Shown here in pieces: positions 63,191 through 64,000 of a stretch of DNA of 64,000 nt. The stretch lies in the NCBI RefSeq assembly GCF_000333895.2, contig NZ_ANFM02000006.1:186001-250000 (forward strand). Reading direction: 5' to 3'. Source of the stretch: Grimontia indica (GTDB lineage: Bacteria > Pseudomonadota > Gammaproteobacteria > Enterobacterales > Vibrionaceae). How positions within the stretch are numbered: the first letter of the stretch is position 1; each line of letters opens with the position of its first letter. The translations under genes were made by a program, and so were the position numbers. The notes beneath the pieces are model-generated. The model was not told the DNA's origin and did not search any database. It worked only from the letters and a program-made list of their open reading frames with translations.

Positions 63191-64000
63191 ATGGATGTTA
63201 GATTGACGGCTTTCCACTCCCCATTTCGATTTATACCTACCGCCCAGTCATCCCTTGCGATGGCATTTTTTGGGCTAGGTGTCGCATGGTCTCTCTACCA
63301 CCCAATAACTGGACATCTCACCCGCCCCATGCTTTCTACAATCGGCATTTTGTTGATTGCTCCTGTTTGGCTCAAATATATCTTTGAGCCAAAGCGTTTC
63401 TTCCAGGATCTCAGAGACCCGCTTTACGGTAGCTTGATGGCGCCCATGACTATGTCGCTATTGTTGATGGCAGATTTTCTGGCGGAAGTGAATGTCAGCG
63501 TGGCAGCTGTTGTCTGGTATCCGGCGATGACGATGCACATCTTCATGATGTGTTATTTCTTCTTTCACCAGTTGAAGAACTTTGAGAAGTGCAACATCTA
63601 CCCGAGTTGGTTCCTATATCCAGTCGGGTTAATCAGCAGCACATTGGCAGGTCCAAAACTGGGGTTTGATAACGAATCTGCCCTGCTGGCCCACATTTGT
63701 ATCGGTGCGTATTTCTGCATGTTGCCATTTGTGCTTTATCGGCTTTGCTTTTTGGAAAGTTTACCGAGGAACTCCCGCCCGGTACTGGCAATCATGGCAG
63801 CACCGGTGAACCTTGCGCTCACCGCGTATTTGGTCAACATGCCAACTCCTGATCCTGTTTTGGCTGGCGCCTTGGCCGGAGTCGGTATCATGATGACCCT
63901 GTTCGTTTATCTCTGCTATATCGACCTGCTCAAAGAGCCCTTCCAGCCCACGCTCGCAGCACTGACCTTCCCTTCGGTTATCAGTGCAGTTGCTATGGAG
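63191..64000 (+). CDS. TDT-family transporter (TehA-like), 3' end outside window
   Basis: The frame from ATG at 63191 runs unbroken to the window edge (270 codons). It is highly hydrophobic, with about eight predicted helices so far, and resembles the tellurite-resistance/dicarboxylate transporter family: SSLAMAFFGLGVAWSLY at the start, RDPLYGSLMAPMTMSLLLM (the H/D-P-x-x-S-F block), GAYFCMLPFVLYRL and MAAPVNLALTAYLVN. TehA-type proteins are anion channel-like carriers for dicarboxylate, sulfite or tellurite; no substrate can be chosen. A TTG four codons later is an alternative start. Confidence 0.75.
   Translation, partial: MDVRLTAFHSPFRFIPTAQSSLAMAFFGLGVAWSLYHPITGHLTRPMLSTIGILLIAPVWLKYIFEPKRFFQDLRDPLYGSLMAPMTMSLLLMADFLAEVNVSVAAVVWYPAMTMHIFMMCYFFFHQLKNFEKCNIYPSWFLYPVGLISSTLAGPKLGFDNESALLAHICIGAYFCMLPFVLYRLCFLESLPRNSRPVLAIMAAPVNLALTAYLVNMPTPDPVLAGALAGVGIMMTLFVYLCYIDLLKEPFQPTLAALTFPSVISAVAME

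Overview
The window looks like a chromosomal segment from a marine gammaproteobacterium, most likely a Vibrionaceae member of the Grimontia/Enterovibrio/Photobacterium kind. This is inferred from overall gene content: an RND operon with two adaptors, Phe-type DAHP synthase, YfaZ-like porin, GH81 laminarinase, EAL-HDOD protein, and dense intergenic hairpins and palindromic repeats. No rRNA, tRNA, CRISPR array, complete insertion sequence or phage gene was seen. Genes are mostly in short operons separated by clear intrinsic terminators.

Left part (1-9.4 kb): a purine-salvage-to-central-metabolism block. It holds a 5'-cut malate synthase, a HbpS/GlcG-like protein, a GntR/FCD regulator, then xdhA-xdhB-xdhC-guaD. 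Guanine deaminase makes xanthine, xanthine dehydrogenase makes urate, and malate synthase would consume glyoxylate from urate/allantoin breakdown. The intermediate genes are probably just outside the window to the left. A perfect 14-bp palindrome before xdhA is the best candidate GntR operator.

9.4-20.2 kb: small accessory genes. These are a VOC protein, lipoproteins, a two-domain glutaredoxin, a tandem pair of spondin-domain proteins, two GNATs and a STAS-like protein. A 264-bp TA-flanked MITE lies here. So does a 723-residue PIN-like, coiled-coil, membrane-anchored protein with a heptamer repeat at its 3' end, followed by an AsnC/Lrp gene broken at a slippery heptamer. This is the most transfer-like part of the window.

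20.4-46.4 kb: a GH81 lipoprotein endo-1,3-beta-glucanase with a repetitive linker, alpha/beta hydrolase, DEAD-box helicase, Nudix hydrolase, DUF4442 protein, NhaA, a tandem-adaptor RND pump, a hybrid histidine kinase paired with an EAL-HDOD protein, PhzF, an M16 protease and a GPH sugar symporter. The GH81 gene and the symporter, 22 kb apart, share a GAAAGCGCTTTC palindrome in their upstream regions, suggesting one LacI-type laminarin/glucan regulon.

46.6-64 kb: a second, inverted copy of the 264-bp MITE just behind aroG, then cobQ, a YfaZ-like protein, and an AraC regulator divergent from a molybdenum hydroxylase operon (IorA/IorB-like subunits, XdhC-like factor, MocA-like cytidylyltransferase). 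A BCCT transporter, modABC, a DUF6916 protein, a possible 25-codon small protein, an S4-domain protein and a 3'-cut TDT-family transporter follow. Two molybdenum hydroxylase systems and the molybdate importer therefore sit in one 60-kb neighbourhood.
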